Source: Sinorhizobium sp. RAC02 (GTDB lineage: Bacteria > Pseudomonadota > Alphaproteobacteria > Rhizobiales > Rhizobiaceae). From it: a stretch of DNA of 64,000 bases. The position numbers and the translations under genes were made by a program. The DNA lies in the NCBI RefSeq assembly GCF_001713395.1, contig NZ_CP016450.1, positions 2,800,001 to 2,864,000 of the forward strand, given 5' to 3'. This document shows, one piece after another, positions 63,031 to 64,000 of the stretch. Below the pieces are notes generated by a model. The model was not told the DNA's origin. It ran no database searches and saw only the letters and a list, made by a program, of their open reading frames with translations. Every line of letters starts with the position of its first letter. Within the stretch, counting starts at the first letter, position 1.

Positions 63031-64000
63031 TCAATTCACCCTGTTTCTAAAACCAATGCGAGAAATGCCCGCCATGGCAAAGAGAAGGCCGAGAACGATC
63101 GGAAATGACCAGTTCCGCCACTTTTCCCCCTCACCCAACGTAAACCTTCCCGGAAGAGTTGCATCCACGAAGCCCGGTACGTCATGTGCGAGGCCCGCCA
63201 CGACCTGCCCCTTCGCATCGACGATGGCAGAAATGCCATTATTGGCGGCGCGAATCAGTGGCAGACCGCGCTCGACGGCCCGCAGACGCGCCTGCTGGAA
63301 GTGCTGGAAGGGGCCGGGCGTCGTGCCGAACCAGGCGTCATTGGTCACGTTCAGCAACGCCGCCGCGTCGTCGGCCGATCCGTTGATCTCGTGCGGGAAG
63401 ATCGCCTCGTAGCAGACCAGCGGATAAAGACCCTTGCCGAGTGCATTAAGGAGCTGATGGTCACGGGCGGCGGAAAAACCGCCCGGCATGGCGACAGCAC
63501 TCACACCAAAGCTTTCAAAGACCTCGGCAAAGGGCATGTATTCGCCGAACGGCACCAGATGAACCTTGTCGGCCGCGCCGATGATCTGGCCCTTGCCGTC
63601 GATCGCGTAGATGGAGTTGTAGTAGCGCGGCGCCTTGCCGGAACCGGCACTCTCCGTGCGCACCGCGCCGGCGATCAGCACTTGATCGTCCTCCAGCACA
63701 TCGGCAATGCGCACGAGGGCATCCGGATTGTCCGTGAGTATGAAGGGAATGGAGGTTTCCGGCCAGACAACGATATCGGGCCGCTTGCCGTCCCCTTCCG
63801 GCTTTGCCGCACTCAGGGAAAGGTGGCGCTCGAAAATCTCCGCGCGGGCGGAATCATCGAGTTTCGTCGCCTGGTCGATGACCGGCTGGACGAGGCGGAT
63901 GACCGTCGTCTGGCTTTCCGGCGTCGGCACTAGGTTCAAGGCATAATGGCCGTAGCCGACATGGGCGGCAAAGAGCAGCGTGGCGAGCGTGAGACCGGGA
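63031..64000 (-). CDS. lnt: Apolipoprotein N-acyltransferase (partial, N-terminus off the right edge)
   Basis: This inner-membrane enzyme adds the third acyl chain to lipoproteins. About 323 C-terminal residues are present. The nitrilase-like domain shows the catalytic Glu in VWPETSIPF, Lys in AADKVHLVPFGEYMPFAEVF and Cys in LVCYEAIFPHEI, so the triad is intact. A C-terminal membrane helix (FPIVLGLLFAMAGISRI) follows. The frame runs through base 64000 (upstream residues GLTLATLLFAAHVGYGHYALN), so the membrane N-terminus is outside. Confidence 0.93.
   Translation of the reverse strand, partial: PGLTLATLLFAAHVGYGHYALNLVPTPESQTTVIRLVQPVIDQATKLDDSARAEIFERHLSLSAAKPEGDGKRPDIVVWPETSIPFILTDNPDALVRIADVLEDDQVLIAGAVRTESAGSGKAPRYYNSIYAIDGKGQIIGAADKVHLVPFGEYMPFAEVFESFGVSAVAMPGGFSAARDHQLLNALGKGLYPLVCYEAIFPHEINGSADDAAALLNVTNDAWFGTTPGPFQHFQQARLRAVERGLPLIRAANNGISAIVDAKGQVVAGLAHDVPGFVDATLPGRFTLGEGEKWRNWSFPIVLGLLFAMAGISRIGFRNRVN

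Overview
The window is chromosomal DNA of an alphaproteobacterium of the Rhizobiaceae (Shinella/Ensifer/Rhizobium/Agrobacterium-like). Grounds: high GC with dense coding; a phoR-pstSCAB phosphate cluster with long rhizobial-type PstA and PstC; a phrR-like/metK/trmB block beside lnt; MCPs ending in WEEF; a ROSE-like leader on an hsp20 gene; and RIME-like intergenic repeats. This is an inference from gene content, not a database match. No phage genes, transposases, integrases or CRISPR arrays were seen.

Layout. 1-7.1 kb: phosphate starvation (pstB fragment, pstA, pstC, pstS, a three-unit Pho box, phoR) with a divergent polyphosphate kinase 2. 7.1-15 kb: an envelope protein, a nitronate monooxygenase-like flavoenzyme behind a palindromic operator, tRNA-Thr(CGT), a membrane serine-hydrolase-like protein, an omptin outer-membrane protease with all four catalytic residues, two small secreted proteins and an AI-2E-type permease. 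15-22 kb: fadD (same operator family as the nitronate monooxygenase gene), pgi, a GT4 glycosyltransferase, a PfkB sugar kinase, pyrE and a DoxX protein.

22-31.4 kb is the most accessory-looking part: a small secreted peptide, a Crp/Fnr regulator, a CHASE2-adenylate cyclase, a Tat-exported FecR-domain protein, a Sel1-repeat protein, a proline-racemase-family enzyme, a GpdQ-like phosphodiesterase, an envelope protein behind an EcfG-type promoter, and a lipoprotein hydrolase. Cyclic-nucleotide synthesis, sensing and possible breakdown lie within 7 kb. 31.4-36 kb: an SRPBCC protein, tRNA-Arg(ACG), an orphan histidine kinase and a chemoreceptor.

36-43.6 kb is the core run rpmH-rnpA-yidC-(EamA)-engB-argB, interrupted by a fasciclin protein and an ECF sigma/RskA-type anti-sigma pair, a grouping that recalls the mycobacterial SigK/RskA/MPT70 system. 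43.6-54.4 kb: an EamA transporter, a pyrimidine 5'-nucleotidase-like HAD enzyme, an eight-EF-hand secreted protein, a LOG-family protein, dapD-DUF805-dapE, def-fmt-truA and rmuC. 54.4-64 kb: ribokinase, a dCache chemoreceptor, a nucleoside hydrolase with a coupled small gene, hsp20 with its RNA thermometer and a DUF1150 gene, trmB, metK, a phrR-like XRE regulator and the C-terminal part of lnt, cut by the window edge.

The main candidates for follow-up are the shared operators (nitronate monooxygenase/fadD, and the CTGTTCCC palindromes bracketing the cyclic-nucleotide cluster), the sigma/anti-sigma/fasciclin island, the omptin, and the ROSE-like thermometer.
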